DNA of 64,000 nucleotides from Stichopus chloronotus. Its lineage: Eukaryota > Echinodermata > Holothuroidea > Aspidochirotida > Stichopodidae. Below are positions 34,830-46,589 of this stretch, in pieces. The DNA lies in the NCBI GenBank assembly GCA_021234535.1, contig CM037830.1:4934170-4998169 (forward strand). Direction: 5' to 3'. The notes under the pieces were generated by a model, which saw only the letters and a list, made by a program, of their open reading frames with translations, made no database searches and was not told the origin of the DNA. Both the position numbers and the translations under genes were made by a program. Numbering within the stretch: the first letter of the stretch is position 1; the number at the start of each line of letters is the position of its first letter.

Positions 34830-35677
34830 CTGTGGAGAGGTAGAACAAACAAAAATTGAGGTCCTAAGAATAGGTTTAAAATCTGTCTTGCCACCACCAT
34901 CCACCATTTTATTTGGAATGAGATCATGAGAGTAATATCTGACAGAGGAAGACAAAAGAAAATACTGATACACTCAATAATTTACTTGTGATAACATAGT
35001 AGAAGAAAAATTATCAAAGGCAGGCAGAGAGACAGCTTGTTGTCATCAAATCCGCAAACTTTGAATTCATTAACTTTTCACTCATTTATTTGCTTTTCCA
35101 CATTGTAAAATTATACACACAAATACACACAAAAAGTATAAAAAAGAATAATTGTGAATGGAAACAAACTTAAGACCCTTAACCACAAAGATCACTCAGG
35201 AAAAAAAAACCCTAGCTACGGAAATGATTAAAAACCAGACCTTCAAAGAAATACCATTCCCAATTACATAACATAACCCCTACCCACCCACCTACAAATA
35301 TGATTAAGAGTAAGTTTAATACCCTCTTTGACTCATTTGACAGATAAAATCACTTTCTGTATTCGCTTTTGTTCTGCTCAGGTAATGGTGTTAAGGGAGC
35401 CTTAATTTGTGACTATTTAGTAACGTAATGTAAACTTTCTTCAGCCTAACAGACTAAGCAAACATGAATTTCAAACCGACTAACAAAAAATTACCTGAAC
35501 CAGATTAAAGCTTTCTCAAGAAGCCCATGATAAGTTAGCAATGCAAAATCACCTAACACACAGACAATAAATATGAAAAGATTTCTGTAACCAGAATTTT
35601 ATAACAGCGTCACTATCATACCAAATGAAGCAACAGGAATGCCGTTTTCCTCGTACCTGTACATAAATGTTTCTTAC

Positions 35678-35814
35678 CTCTGAAGCTCCAGTACTCTCAG
35701 ATTAGGTGTGTACTCTGAAAACCACATTGGACATGCTCCAATTTCATTGATGGATAGATCCAACACATGGAGTGATTTACATGAATCCTCTGGAACTTTG
35801 GGCAAGCCAAAAAT
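35678..35814 (-). CDS. LRRK2: LRRK2 exon W29, LRR
   Basis: Encodes IFGLPKVPEDSCKSLHVLDL, then SINEIGACPMWFSEYTPNLR and VLELQ. Counterpart of human VLDPTVKCPTLKQFNLSYNQ. Acceptor TTTTTCTTCAAG, donor GTAAGAAAC. Confidence 0.87.
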
Positions 35815-35884
35815 CTTGAAGAAAAACATCAACAATGTTACTTTCAGAAAGTTGTGTATACCACAAAATACCATACATGAGCAT

Positions 35885-36835
35885 GAAATTGACACAATCC
35901 ATTCACGGAGCCTTCAAGATCCATTCACAGAGCAGTCACAATCCATGCATTTGCAATCTATTCACAGTCCATTCACAATAAATTTAAAGTGCATTTCAAA
36001 ATCTATGCAAAATCCATTCACAGTGTATTTAATTGATTTACAATATATTGACAATTTATTGACAACCCATTCAGAGTCAGTTTTAAGTTTATTTAACATC
36101 TGCTGACGATACATATGCAGTGCATCTATAATTTGTTGACGAAAAATTCACAATCCATTCATAATCTATTCACAATCCATTCACAGAGCATTTGCAATCT
36201 ATTCAAACCACTGAAAATCTATGCATGGTGCATTTGTAATCTATTCACAATAAATTCACAGTGCATGCATAAAGAATTCACGCTTTTCAAATCCAGTGTC
36301 CATAAATTCACAGCGCATTGATGATCTATATTCACAATCCATTTATACAGTATTCATGTCCTATTGACGATCCCTGCATAGTTCATCATGCAATCTGGTA
36401 ACAACAAAGTCAGGTCTTTTTTAATTCAATCCAATAGCTGCATCTGGAATTTATTCACCATCAATTCACTAAGAATTTGCAATCTACTTAAAATTTATTC
36501 ACAGAGCATTCACAATCTATTAGCAATTCATGCTCAGTAAATTTGCATTCAGTTGAAAATCCATGCAGAGTGCATTTGATATTTACTCACAATCCCTTCA
36601 TAAAATATTCAAATGCCATATGCACAGTACATTTGCACTCCGCTGATAACATTTACATTGCAATCATAATCTTTTCACAATCCATCCACAGGGCATTCGC
36701 CATCTATTCACAATCCATTCATATTGCATTCACAGAGTATTCACAGTGTGTCCACAAATCCCTTTGTGGGGCACTTAAGGTCTATTGCAATCTACTGACA
36801 ACTTCTGACAAATTATTTATAACAGACTGCAAATG
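35885..36835. repeat. ATTCACA minisatellite, about 0.95 kb
   Basis: Dozens of diverged 10-14-bp units of the type CAATCCATTCACA and CAGAGCATTTGCA fill the intron between W28 and W29. The repeat keeps long frames open on the plus strand (HSQSIHNLFTIHS-like), which are artefacts of the unit. Confidence 0.8.
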
Positions 36836-36957
36836 ACCTGCATGAAACAATGGTGATCAAGAGAAGATGGTCATCTGAATCACATTTACAATTTAGAAGA
36901 GAAATTGGCATCTACGGTGACTAAGATTCTCTCGGGCTTGATGAAATCTCTGCCTAC

Positions 36958-37071
36958 CTCATTGTCTGCCACAGTCAATGTTTGAAGTTTACTGCAATGA
37001 CTGAAGATGTCTGCTGGAAAAGTAATCAACTCATTACTGCTGACATCAATATTATCCAAATCTTGCAATGC
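36958..37071 (-). CDS. LRRK2: LRRK2 exon W28, LRR
   Basis: Encodes ALQDLDNIDVSSNELITFPA, then DIFSHCSKLQTLTVADNE. One LRR and the start of the next. Phase 0 at both ends (114 bp); acceptor TTATTTGTAG, donor GTAGGC. Confidence 0.88.
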
Positions 37072-38876
37072 CTACAAATAATTAAAAAAAAAAAAAGTTA
37101 CAAAAAAATCAGCAAATGCCACTGCTCCACTAAAGTGTGTATTTATTGCTGATTCATTTCTGAAACATATAAGAATTATGCATATTATGGGGAGAGCTCA
37201 GTGTGCCCTACAGAATACCTCCTACTCAGCTCTGGGCAGAAGATACTGCTGCTGTTAGTTGTACACATTGCACAGGAGATACAGCTGCCGTAATGTTTCT
37301 TGCACATTATACACAGCGCACATGCCCCAGATCTTAGCAAAGAGGGTTGAGGGTGGTCAGGGCAGTAGTGGTGAATTCTGTACTGACATCTAAGTGTGGA
37401 TTTTATTACATTCCTTACTGTTTCACCACACATGACCATCAAGCAAGAAGTCCATAGACCTCTTAGCAATGAGTTTTGTGTTGTGGTATACTCACAATAC
37501 AGGCCTACTGATGTTACATTGACTGTGCTGAATCTATTGTCAAAAAAAAAAGGGTGAAAAAAAAAAAAAGGTGTGTTATCACTAGTCCTTCACAAGGACT
37601 CTATGCTACATAGGCCTACACTTCAATTTACCCTCCACTAGGGTAGGTTTCACTGTAAACACTGACAGCCCTGTTGAAGGACAAGTTAGCACAGATGTCT
37701 GATTCGATGTTTACTGTCAGTACCAGTACACAGATTTAAAGTAGACTGACTGTGCACAGTCACATATCAGTATCACAGGAAGAAAGTAGAGTGTGAGTTT
37801 TACAGCTGCCACAGTGAAGCAAAAAACTCGCAGAATCCTATTGAGAATATGTGGGCACATGAATTACGGATGTGACCAACCAAAGATTCCTACATGGAGA
37901 ATAACATGTTCATCCAAATTTTAGACCTATGCAAAGTTCTAGGTTAAGATTACTCCATGGACAAAATGCTCCAAAAGAAAACTGCCTCCGCACATTGCAA
38001 CAAGACATAATACAATGAACTATTCATGAACCTTCCCTTACACATCTACAAAAAAAAAAAAAAATTAATGGCCAGCATAGCAACCCTTATTCTGAATTAC
38101 TTGGTCAAATAAATCTTTAATGAATCTAAACCAGAGTTTAATTTTTCAGCGGCTTTAAGTACACAATGCAGTGCATTTAATATTTAACAACTCTTGCCTG
38201 CAATTACACAAATGATGTTAACAAGAATTTAGTTTATGTGATGCTAGAAAAGAGCTGTATATGGTGGATGAAAGTTCTCAAGCTGACAACCAACAGTTTT
38301 TGTCTGTTGTTTCACAATCTTTAGTCGAGATCAATAACTGTACATTACCAAAGCTCAGCCCACAAACACTGCCTGAACAAATTGCTCGCACACATTGTCC
38401 GCACATGTGGCCTGCAAAGGTTGTGTCCAAATACTACCAGAACATATTGCTCACACACACGTTAGCCACACAGAATTTCTAACCATGCTCCCAAAGATAC
38501 TGTCTACATATGCTGCTTGTGTATGCTAAGCTCATAAATACTGACAGATGGATCAGTGGCCTCTACACAAAATGATCTACCACGAATTGATATCGACAAC
38601 CTATTCTTGGATAATTCCAGTACAGAATTTTTTTATGCTTAGTCTACTTTTTCATACTTTCCACAGTTACAGTCATCCACTGTTCCACGAAGCCATAACT
38701 GCTGTACAGCAGACACAAGCAATTTCATGTGACAATAAGTTTTACATAGCACATAATGCAATAAGGTCTATTTCACACACAACAAACTAAATTTTGTGTA
38801 CGGTCACTTTCCGTCAAACATATGAAGGGAAATCCAACTGCAGACAAGACTGACGTCTAAAATTAAATTATACTAC
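37072..38876 (-). other. LRRK2 intron between W27 and W28
   Basis: 1.8 kb with A-runs at about 37,540-37,570 and 38,048-38,063 and a loose GCTCACACACA-type repeat at 38,380-38,470. No exon or gene is supported. The 94-codon minus frame at 37,185-37,469 is Cys-rich but has no matching splice phase. Confidence 0.5.
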
Positions 38877-39103
38877 CTGAAAGAATTCTGCTGGAATATC
38901 CTTGAGGTTGTTTTTCGATAGGTCCAATTTAGAGATGGTTTTAAACTGTGAGAGCAAGTATCTGTCTGCTACAAGGGCATCTAAGCTAGGGATGCCATTG
39001 GATGAGAGGTTCAAGTATGTCACACTGGGGCACCAATCAGTGCTGCCGACGGTTGACGATGATGACAGTCTGTGCTTGCTGCTGCGAGTGGGTCTTGAAA
39101 AAT
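38877..39103 (-). CDS. LRRK2: LRRK2 exon W27, first leucine-rich repeats
   Basis: The largest exon found (227 bp). After a basic NFSRPTRSSKHRLSS stretch it encodes VTYLNLSSNGIPSLDALVAD and ISKLDLSKNNLKDIPAEFFQ, two LRR units. Human has ITSLDLSANELRDIDALSQK here. Acceptor ACCTTCTAG, donor GTAGTA, phase 0 out. Confidence 0.9.
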
Positions 39104-39572
39104 CTAGAAGGTCGAATGCATTTTAATGGTCATAATTTTACGATGTAGTGCAAGAGGCAAAACTTGTACATCATGATACAGAAGTCTCTCTATTGAACAT
39201 TAGTGTGCCCTCCAAAATGTGAAGTTTGTTTGATGTCATAAAATGATTCATCAATCATTCCTCTTATTTAACAAATTAAAAAAGTGAATAAAACAAAAAA
39301 GTTCTCAACACTTTTCACTTTGAAGACATAACCTTACTGCCGAACATCTGAGGCCATGTGGAAATGCAAGGCAGGTTAACAAGCTTCTACAGCACAGCAG
39401 TAGTAAAGCATCATCCCTAGCCTAGCACCCACAGTACATTAAGTATTCAAAACAGTTCACGTTGATTTGTTGGTTTGACATTCCAGATTATTTAATCTGG
39501 TGACAATCTATTCTCACAGAAGTACCACAAAATAGTCACGATAATATCAAATACTTGAAAGATGGTTCTCAC

Positions 39573-39683
39573 TGCTTCTTAGTGGAGTACTAGCAAACAC
39601 ATCTTTTGGCAAGAGGTCAGGCATCGGAACATCAGAAGTGTAATCCTCCATCGCGCTGCTTTCGCTGGCATCAACCCCAGAGG
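39573..39683 (-). CDS. LRRK2: LRRK2 exon W26, linker
   Basis: Encodes ASGVDASESSAMEDYTSDVP, then MPDLLPKDVFASTPLRS. Acidic linker. Acceptor CTTGTTGCAG, donor GTGAGAACC. Symmetric phase 1. Confidence 0.72.
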
Positions 39684-40032
39684 CTGCAACAAGAAAGGGA
39701 TGGAAATGATAACAAAATTTAAAGTTAAAAACTTTTTGGTGATCAATAAAAGAAGTGAATCAATAACTTGTTTTCTCTGAGAAGTTTACAAGATCAACTG
39801 ATGGGTGAGATATTATCATAAGGACAACCACCGAGAAAGAATTTCTACGACTAATTAAAAGTTTTTAAGGAAGAATCTCTTAATAATAACAGAGAAAGTA
39901 TACGCAAGGCCACTGCACATATTCTCCTCAACCCTCTTAAAAACATGTAAAGCTCAGAGTGCTGAGTCTGATGTAATTATTAATAGAGTTTCAGAGAATA
40001 ATATGTGGTAAATAATTTTGTCTTTGACCTAC

Positions 40033-40114
40033 CAGGATATATCGGGGACTGTAACATTGGAGAAGTACTGTCACCTGGTGTATCTAGTGTGTAGTCAGGA
40101 CCATCAACTTGACT
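40033..40114 (-). CDS. LRRK2: LRRK2 exon W25, linker
   Basis: Encodes SQVDGPDYTLDTPGDSTSPM and LQSPIYP. Acidic and Pro/Ser-rich, with no recognisable fold. Acceptor GTTTCCACAG, donor GTAGGTC. Phase 0 in, one base out. Confidence 0.68.
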
Positions 40115-40846
40115 CTGTGGAAACATTGATGAAAATAAAACGCACGAGATACTGACAAAGACTTCTGAGGGCACTCAAGCATTCATGAGGTCTCAATACC
40201 GTTTGTACCATCTTGCCCATCATGTTTGGCTCATGTGTCAGCTAAGACTTTATTTTGTAAGACAATGCAAAGTAGCTGCTTAATAATAATATTTGTATAC
40301 AATCAGTGCACCTTTTCTCAAAGTATCCACAGATTTGCATTTATAATAATTGTAAATAACATTGCATAAAGCCAAGAAAACACTCTGTAACAACTTTCAC
40401 CAAAGTTGTTTTCTTTTCTTCCTAACAATCACTTGTATAAGGGGGCATGCTGTATGCCTTTAATGCATTTGTCTTTTGCTGGAACAATCATCTCCTTGGA
40501 ATGTTTTATAATTCATGATCTCTGTTCTCCCAACACCAATCATCCAACACAAGCCAAATGTCAAGATTATTAAGCATTAACTATGACTGTAGTACACATC
40601 CAGGCCTCTCTAGCGAGCAACTTTATTACAACAACACTAGACCATTCATTTTTATCTGATGGAAAACAACCTTGGACATAATACAAGAATTGAAACAGTA
40701 AGAAAAGGTGTTAAGATAGGTAGGAGTCTGCCTTCTTGTACTCTTCGATCTATTCTAGAAAGAGAATTGCAAATTAATGAACAAGTAAACATTCAGTGAC
40801 TACTAGTTGTTAAAGACTAATTTGTGAATTCAATCCAAAAAAAAAA

Positions 40847-40869
40847 GCTAAACTGAAATTCAGTTTAGC
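40847..40869. repeat. 11-bp perfect inverted repeat
   Basis: GCTAAACTGAA, one base, then TTCAGTTTAGC. It sits in the intron 37 bp left of exon W24, after an A-run. It could fold in the transcript of either strand. Confidence 0.6.
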
Positions 40870-40905
40870 AAACCAAGGTATGAGGAGGCACAATTCTCAT
40901 CTTAC

Positions 40906-41033
40906 TTGACTATTATCACTGATCGGTGAGAGTGAATTCAGCGCTATAAAATTGGTAGCTTGAGAAAGGCCCATTGATGATGTGTCTGGAGTTGAACCAT
41001 GGAAGGACTTCAAACCATACGATGATAGAGAAG
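40906..41033 (-). CDS. LRRK2: LRRK2 exon W24, linker
   Basis: Encodes ASLSSYGLKSFHGSTPDTSS, then MGLSQATNFIALNSLSPISD. Low-complexity, Ser/Thr-rich and probably disordered. Acceptor CATATTTTAG, donor GTAAGATG. Phase 1 in, phase 0 out. Confidence 0.72.
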
Positions 41034-41767
41034 CTAAAATATGAGAAGAAATGTGGTCTATGTGGACAAGAAATTTTTACAGGCAACATTCTATTAATTT
41101 GCATTCATTATTTGCCATGTACAAATCTGACAAAGAACTAATATTCTTTTGTTTTCTCCAATTGTGAGAGTTTTGAAATTTGTAGCTTTTTTAAGATGAG
41201 CAAAAAAAATCACAATTGTTTTACCACAAGAACTTTAACTATAAATATGAGTAATGCTCAAGACACTGAAGTAAAAATAAAAACTGTTGATTTTATACCT
41301 CATCACCCCTATAAACCCACAATGAACCCCAGTTCCTTATCCCCTTCTGCAAAAAAAAAAAATCCTTAAGTAAATGTAATAAACAGTTCTAGTTTGAAGA
41401 ACTGTGAAATTATATTTAGCAATCCACTGATGCATCACGTCACTGATAGGACAACAAGCAAACTGATTGCTCTTGCTCTGAGTGAATCTAATATTACAAC
41501 AATGTCCATTCAAAAGCCACAAAACAGCAACAATGATGGCCTCTGTTGCTATGAAAATAACCTGCTGACACATAACAACCAACTTCAGTGAGATATTTTG
41601 ATAAATGTACGGGATGCTAAGTCAGAACAAATGATGGAATGTATGTTTCATGAATGCATTGCTCTTGCAACATGCTAGATCTGTTGCTACTTTATCAGGA
41701 ATGACCCTAAAAAAGGTTATTACAGATACCTTTCAGATTTCTTTAAATGTCTCAACAGACTTATTAC

Positions 41768-41908
41768 CTCCTTGAAAACTATCCAGCCATCTGGGATCAT
41801 CAACATTGACTGGCAATTCGGCGCTAGATATGGACGGCTTCCTTAAAGGGAGTAGGTCTAACGGCCTCCGGATACCTGAAGTAGAATCAAGGGACCGCAG
41901 TCTTTCGT
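41768..41908 (-). CDS. LRRK2: LRRK2 exon W23, Ser-rich linker
   Basis: Encodes DERLRSLDSTSGIRRPLDLL, PLRKPSISSAELPVNVDDP and RWLDSFQG. The acceptor is GGCAGGTAG. Using the earlier CAG would put a TGA in frame. RKPSISS is another basophilic Ser site. Donor GTAATAAG, symmetric phase 1. Confidence 0.75.
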
Positions 41909-42248
41909 CTACCTGCCGGTTGCAAAAAAATTAAAGCATAACAAAATAGACTGGTAAGAGCAGCAATGCAGCAGTAGCTTACACTTCAATGCTTTTAAAA
42001 TACTACATGGATGCTGATGGGTATGAAACCATGGTGGGTTCCTCTGTTACATATTTTCACTTTCAAACTATTTTCTATGTAAACATACAAAACCATATAC
42101 TAACGTCAATGTGAACACATCAGTTAATTTCACTGTGCCACCAACAACAAGCAAGAGTTTCTGGTGAATATGTGCAAGAGTCTGTACATATTCTTCACCA
42201 ACTGTCCAACCCTTCTAGACAGTAAGGCAAAAGTAACTTGTCCCTTAC

Positions 42249-42419
42249 CTACAGTATCACCTTCCGACACAGAAAACGATCGCTTATCTTTGGTCAGTCT
42301 CGATGATCTAAGGTATCTAGAAGAGTCCACCTCTGTCACACTTAAATTGTCAGAGTACCTTCTTGTCGGGACAGGTTGTAGCTCAGTTGAAGGAGTTCCT
42401 TCTGCGATAACATTCTTTG
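42249..42419 (-). CDS. LRRK2: LRRK2 exon W22, Ser-rich linker
   Basis: Encodes AKNVIAEGTPSTELQPVPTR, RYSDNLSVTEVDSSRYLRSS and then KDKRSFSVSEGDTV. The RSFSVSEG string resembles the human KSNSISVGEF site (Ser910) used for 14-3-3 binding. Symmetric phase 1; acceptor ACATTTTCAG, donor GTAAGGG. Confidence 0.8.
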
Positions 42420-42790
42420 CTGAAAATGTAAATTTACACCAAATATGTCAATCCAGTCCTTGTTGGATGGCTGTTGTTGTTTCATGCAAAAACAAAAAGT
42501 TTGTGAGTAAATATACCATTTCAGTATTTTCCAATGTTTCTCTATGATCCTATTACTCTGGATTTTGACTTTTTCTGTTTTAGCAAAATAGTCTTGCAAA
42601 AAACCCTTTCTTTAGGTGTCACCAGTCCCAATGACTGTAATTAACACTCCCTTTGACCAATCTTACACTTCAAACACACAGAGTTCCAATGATGTCAGGA
42701 AAATAACAGAAACTAGTAATGCTTTGCCACTTCTATCAACTGCTCCTACGTTTTTCATGTTTCATAATTACTTAATGTCCATGTATTTAC

Positions 42791-42959
42791 CATCATTTGA
42801 CTTGGCAGAATTGTTGAATGATGGTTCTATGACCAGTGAGATGGACGATCTTCTTCTTTTCTGCTCACTCAACAGATGTCTCATCTTGTTCCGCTTTTCT
42901 CTCTTCGCCTCCTTGGAGAGGATGCGAGAGGCCAGGGATGAGTCCACAGGATGAGATGT
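42791..42959 (-). CDS. LRRK2: LRRK2 exon W21, ANK-LRR linker
   Basis: Encodes TSHPVDSSLASRILSKEAKR, then QKRRRSSISLVIEPSF. SSLASRILSKEAKREK corresponds to human ASTLARMVIRYQMKSA. It is very basic and carries an RRRSSIS kinase-type site. Acceptor CTGATCAG after a C-run, donor GTAAATAC, one base out. Confidence 0.78.
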
Positions 42960-43382
42960 CTGATCAGGGGGGGGGTATAGTAGAAAAGAAATCATATCAA
43001 CGTCAACAAACTAATAGACTCTGGAGCCACAAGACATCCTTCGGACAATTCTGATATTAAACATTTTCATTTTGTCAGTTCTCATGGTCAAATGTAATCC
43101 TAGTAATCACCCTGCAGATAGCAGCCTAATTGTTGCATGACAACACTGACTTTGGTTAGAGACAAAGATACATAAATCCATTCTAACCAATCTTCTGTCT
43201 TCACATGTACTGTCCTATAACTGTAACAAATGTAAAGACTACAGTCTTGACTTTGAGATTCTTACTTTTTGTACATATCATCTTTCCCCATCTCACTTCC
43301 CTTTGCAAAATGACGATAAGTGACAGAGTGTTTCTTTCATAAGACTCCATAGTTCAGTTGATAATACAGAGGATGTGTATAC

Positions 43383-43411
43383 CTCTGGTCTCCAGTTAAA
43401 CCCATTGAAGC
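43383..43411 (-). CDS. LRRK2: Possible LRRK2 micro-exon bridging W20 and W21
   Basis: W20 leaves one base and W21 needs phase 0, so two bases modulo 3 are missing. A 29-bp stretch here between an AAAGCAAAG acceptor and a GTATAC donor would supply SFNGFNWRPE and restore the frame exactly. The acceptor lacks a pyrimidine tract, so this is inference only. A different border of W20 or W21 could also solve the phase. Confidence 0.25.
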
Positions 43412-43477
43412 CTTTGCTTTCTTGTCACTTTGATATGTGTGGGTACTTCCCAGTCATTTTGAAAAGTTGACACTTAC

Positions 43478-43585
43478 TGTGAGTAGATGTAATAGAGACC
43501 CTGGCAGACTCTTTGGCAAAGGTTGGGATGAACCATCGAGCATGAAGGTCATTCAGTGATAGGTTGCTCCAGATTACATTACCCA
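43478..43585 (-). CDS. LRRK2: LRRK2 exon W20, end of ankyrin region
   Basis: Encodes MGNVIWSNLSLNDLHARWFI, then PTFAKESARVSITSTH. Matches human GGFCIGKVEPSWLGPLFP in position. Acceptor CTTTCATAG, donor GTAAGTG. It ends with one spare base (A), which does not fit the phase-0 frame of W21; see the candidate 29-bp exon. Confidence 0.82.
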
Positions 43586-44116
43586 CTATGAAAGTAAATA
43601 TAAAAAAGTGTGAAAATAACTATAAAAATGGACAGGAATTTGCAAATTAGATCAACCTTCCATAAAATCAAGGAAGCCAAGCTATGATTGTTCATGCAAG
43701 ACTAACTTAAAGAGATTAAAGTAAACAGTAAATATCACTTTTCAAACATGCCTCTGCACACCGCTGCACTTGCAAACCATTTCAGCACCTTCCAAACCCA
43801 ATCAGTTTTATCAGTCACTGGAATTGTATTTTCATTCAGTTAGTAAACATGAAAATTACAGGTTTCTTCATGAAAGGGTCTCAGAAAAGTTGGAAAAAAC
43901 ATTCTAATCCAAGAAAATCCAGTCTTTTAATCTTAGTTCTCCCCATTTAGCAATACTGTTGGCTCAGTTTTAACATCTTCCCACTCAGTCTATACCTTTT
44001 CTTCCAGAAAGGGTAAGTTCCCTTTGCTACTTCAGATGATACAGATACAGAAGATACAGATGTAATTATTACTACTGGATTAAAGTCACATGCCTGACAA
44101 TGTGACCGTTACTTAC

Positions 44117-44216
44117 TCTCTTGTTCATAGCCGATGTATGTCAGTATAATACCAGCTAGATGATGGAGCTCCAACTCCAAGCAGAATGACAGAGCTGTCT
44201 GCATGTCAGTCACATT
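44117..44216 (-). CDS. LRRK2: LRRK2 exon W19, ankyrin region
   Basis: Encodes NVTDMQTALSFCLELELHHL followed by AGIILTYIGYEQE. Aligns with human DVRKALTISIGKGDSQIISL. Acceptor CTTTCCACAG, donor GTAAGTA, phase 0 in, one base out. Confidence 0.85.
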
Positions 44217-44555
44217 CTGTGGAAAGAACCAGTCCCTTAAATTCCTAAAAACTTATAGAATGTAATGCTTTGGCTCAGATCCTTTTGCACAATGTGCAAA
44301 TGATCAGAACGCTAAAAATTAAATGAGGAACAATACTTACACACCTAGCTTATCAGACAAAATCTTCTGGAAATCCAAACACATGAACACTGATTAAGGG
44401 AGGGATTCCACTTTTAGGGTTCTACATGCACCAAATAAGGGCAAAGCTTTAAGGTTGCTATAGGAGACAGAAATTCAAGAACACATTCAAGTGAATTGTT
44501 CCCCACAAGTGCTGTACAATGTTTTCTAATTATACCAAGTCTTAAATCACAATAC

Positions 44556-44675
44556 CTGTTCAAGTATCAAAACCACCATCTTTTCGTTGTCGTTCTGGCA
44601 AGCGTAACAGAGAGGTGATTCTCTTCCACTTCCTGTGTTCACATCAGCACCAAGTTGAAGCAACACCTCAATGCC
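44556..44675 (-). CDS. LRRK2: LRRK2 exon W18, ankyrin repeat
   Basis: Encodes GIEVLLQLGADVNTGSGRES and then PLCYACQNDNEKMVVLILEQ. It is a clear ankyrin repeat: human LRRK2 has MVECLLLLGADANQAKEGSS at this point. Phase 0 at both ends; acceptor CTTTCAG, donor GTATTG. Confidence 0.9.
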
Positions 44676-44699
44676 CTGAAAGACATGAAAATGCTAAGT

Positions 44700-45060
44700 T
44701 AGCAGGGTTTAGATTGTTAAGGAAAGAAAAGGAGACTTGGCGTATGGGGAATTAGTTAAGTGATTGGTGAGGGAGAATTAGATTACTGGGGTAAAGTTAA
44801 CTTATTGCTAGGAAGGATCTAGACCATTGAATGTAAGATATTCTTTGATACAAGTGAAACTGTATGGGAAAGAATTACAATTTTTGTTGGAAAAAAAATT
44901 TATTGCTAAGGTAGAAATATATGTTCGGAAGAAAGAACCAGGATTTTGAGGGAAATAGTTACTTATTGGTGCATATTTACACTATTAACAAGTTGAACTA
45001 TTTGACAATACTGTTGGGAATATGTTACAATGTTGAACTAAAGTTGCTGCAAAGTCAGAT
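44700..45060. repeat. Weak degenerate repeat in ANK intron
   Basis: Purine-rich 35-40-bp units with TTATTGCTAAGG or TGATTGGTGAGG variants in the intron between W17 and W18. Much decayed; boundaries are approximate. Confidence 0.3.
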
Positions 45061-45561
45061 AATGCAGATGGAATTATGATACCGAGGAATCAGAGTGGCT
45101 AATGGGAACTGCTACATTTGTCATGAATTTGCTTGTCATTGAGTAAATATGTAAAACCAACAGTGTCTCACCTCAGCTAATTGTAACATGTAAGGTTTGA
45201 TACAAAAGCTTGTTCTAAAATGAGACAACTCAATCATACATAATTACCTGCACAATATAAAAAAAAAACATTTTAGGAGCAAATGGTGATACAAACCGAC
45301 CTGAATGTAGGCCTTGTCAAATTTTTAGTGTTGCATTTAGTCAGTCATTCTTCATAACTCCCTCTCCCACCACTGTGTGTGTATCAGAATCTGTGAAATC
45401 TGGACTGTTTTGCTTTGAGGCAAGTGGAAACGAACTTTGAAACTGATCATTGCAGCAAAAATTACAGAACGGTCGGCTGAAAAAGTCTCAAAGTCAGAGG
45501 ACCTTCATCACCTTTCAGTGACTTCAGAAATACCCCTTGTGTGAACACACTCATCACTTAC

Positions 45562-45662
45562 CCGATTCAGACTATTTTTGCAAGCCCAGATCATCATCTC
45601 GTTTTTGAAATCCCATCGACAACAGAGGATGTAGAGGACCTCGCACGCCAAATCGACCAACA
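45562..45662 (-). CDS. LRRK2: LRRK2 exon W17, ARM to ANK junction
   Basis: Encodes VLVDLACEVLYILCCRWDFK, then NEMMIWACKNSLNR. This is the equivalent of human FLNLCCKCFAKVAMDDYLKN and MLERACDQNN, where armadillo repeats give way to ankyrin repeats. Acceptor CACATTTGAAG, donor GTAAGTGA, phase 0 out. Confidence 0.85.
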
Positions 45663-46328
45663 CTTCAAATGTGAAAAGGAAACAAAATGCTGATTGAAAA
45701 TAGAGACACAATGGAAGAAAATCCTTCAAAATCTGTAATTCCATTTGAGATAAGACAACATATTTCACCTGTAATATAGAAAACTTGATTCATCAAAAGT
45801 ATGTAAATGAGTAAGTTCGTTGGATGCAGATAGAAAACCCTCCTTAATGGAAATGACAAACAGCCTATCTGAGGTGTAAAAATGGATTACTTTTAAGACA
45901 GTCAGGACGAATCACTCCAACTGCTATAAATAGATGATTTATATCATTAGATATATCACAACTGCTTTGTCCATGTGATACACAAAAGACACTCATACCA
46001 CCAGACATACATTATAAATAATCCCATCAGATGTAAATGAATTAGTGACGGTGTTAGACACTTGCAGGTTAATCAATTTAACAGTTGTAAGAATGATCCA
46101 TTCCGTCTAAGATATCAGTCATTCCAACCAACAGATAAATGTGACTTTTTCCAGTCTTGATTTACTATAACTCAGTCTCGCTAAAGGGTAAGTTAGATTC
46201 ATTCTGCTGGACGACCACCTTCTTTCCTTTCAGCAGGAAGGATTTAAGTGGTTTCAACAGAGCCTTTTTTTTTTCAACAAGATATGAAACAGATCAGTAA
46301 ATGGGTGGAATTACACAGCATGTCTTAC

Positions 46329-46446
46329 CATCATGTGAGTCAAACTGTTCAAGGAGCATGAAAAGGACAGAATGTACTTCACAGTCAACGAGAACCCTGG
46401 ACACTTCCTCGGACTTATCTGCGAGCAGCTGCAATGCGACGCAGCT
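46329..46446 (-). CDS. LRRK2: LRRK2 exon W16, end of armadillo region
   Basis: Encodes SCVALQLLADKSEEVSRVLV and then LFMLLEQFDSHD. Acceptor CCTTTTTCCAG, donor GTAAGAC. Phase 0 in, one base out. Confidence 0.78.
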
Positions 46447-46589
46447 CTGGAAAAAGGAACAGAGTTCACAACTGAGAAACAGAGTCTGGATAACAGTTCT
46501 AATTCATAGGATCTACTAAACTTAATACAATCAGCAGAGAAAAAGGTATCAGGAGTACTTTAGTTGCTATTTCACTTTTTTTTTAATTT

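Noticed and set aside
35708..36321. Plus-strand open frames of 132 and 68 codons
   Set aside because: They translate the ATTCACA minisatellite (HSQSIHN-type strings); no start context, splice support or homology.
37185..37469. Cys-rich 94-codon minus frame in an LRRK2 intron
   Set aside because: It lies between W27 and W28, which already join in phase 0 within consecutive LRRs; a zinc-type insert there would be unprecedented.
42164..43054. Plus-strand frames of 127, 112 and 72 codons
   Set aside because: They lie opposite LRRK2 linker exons W21 and W22 and read Ser-rich nonsense; the minus frames join in phase.
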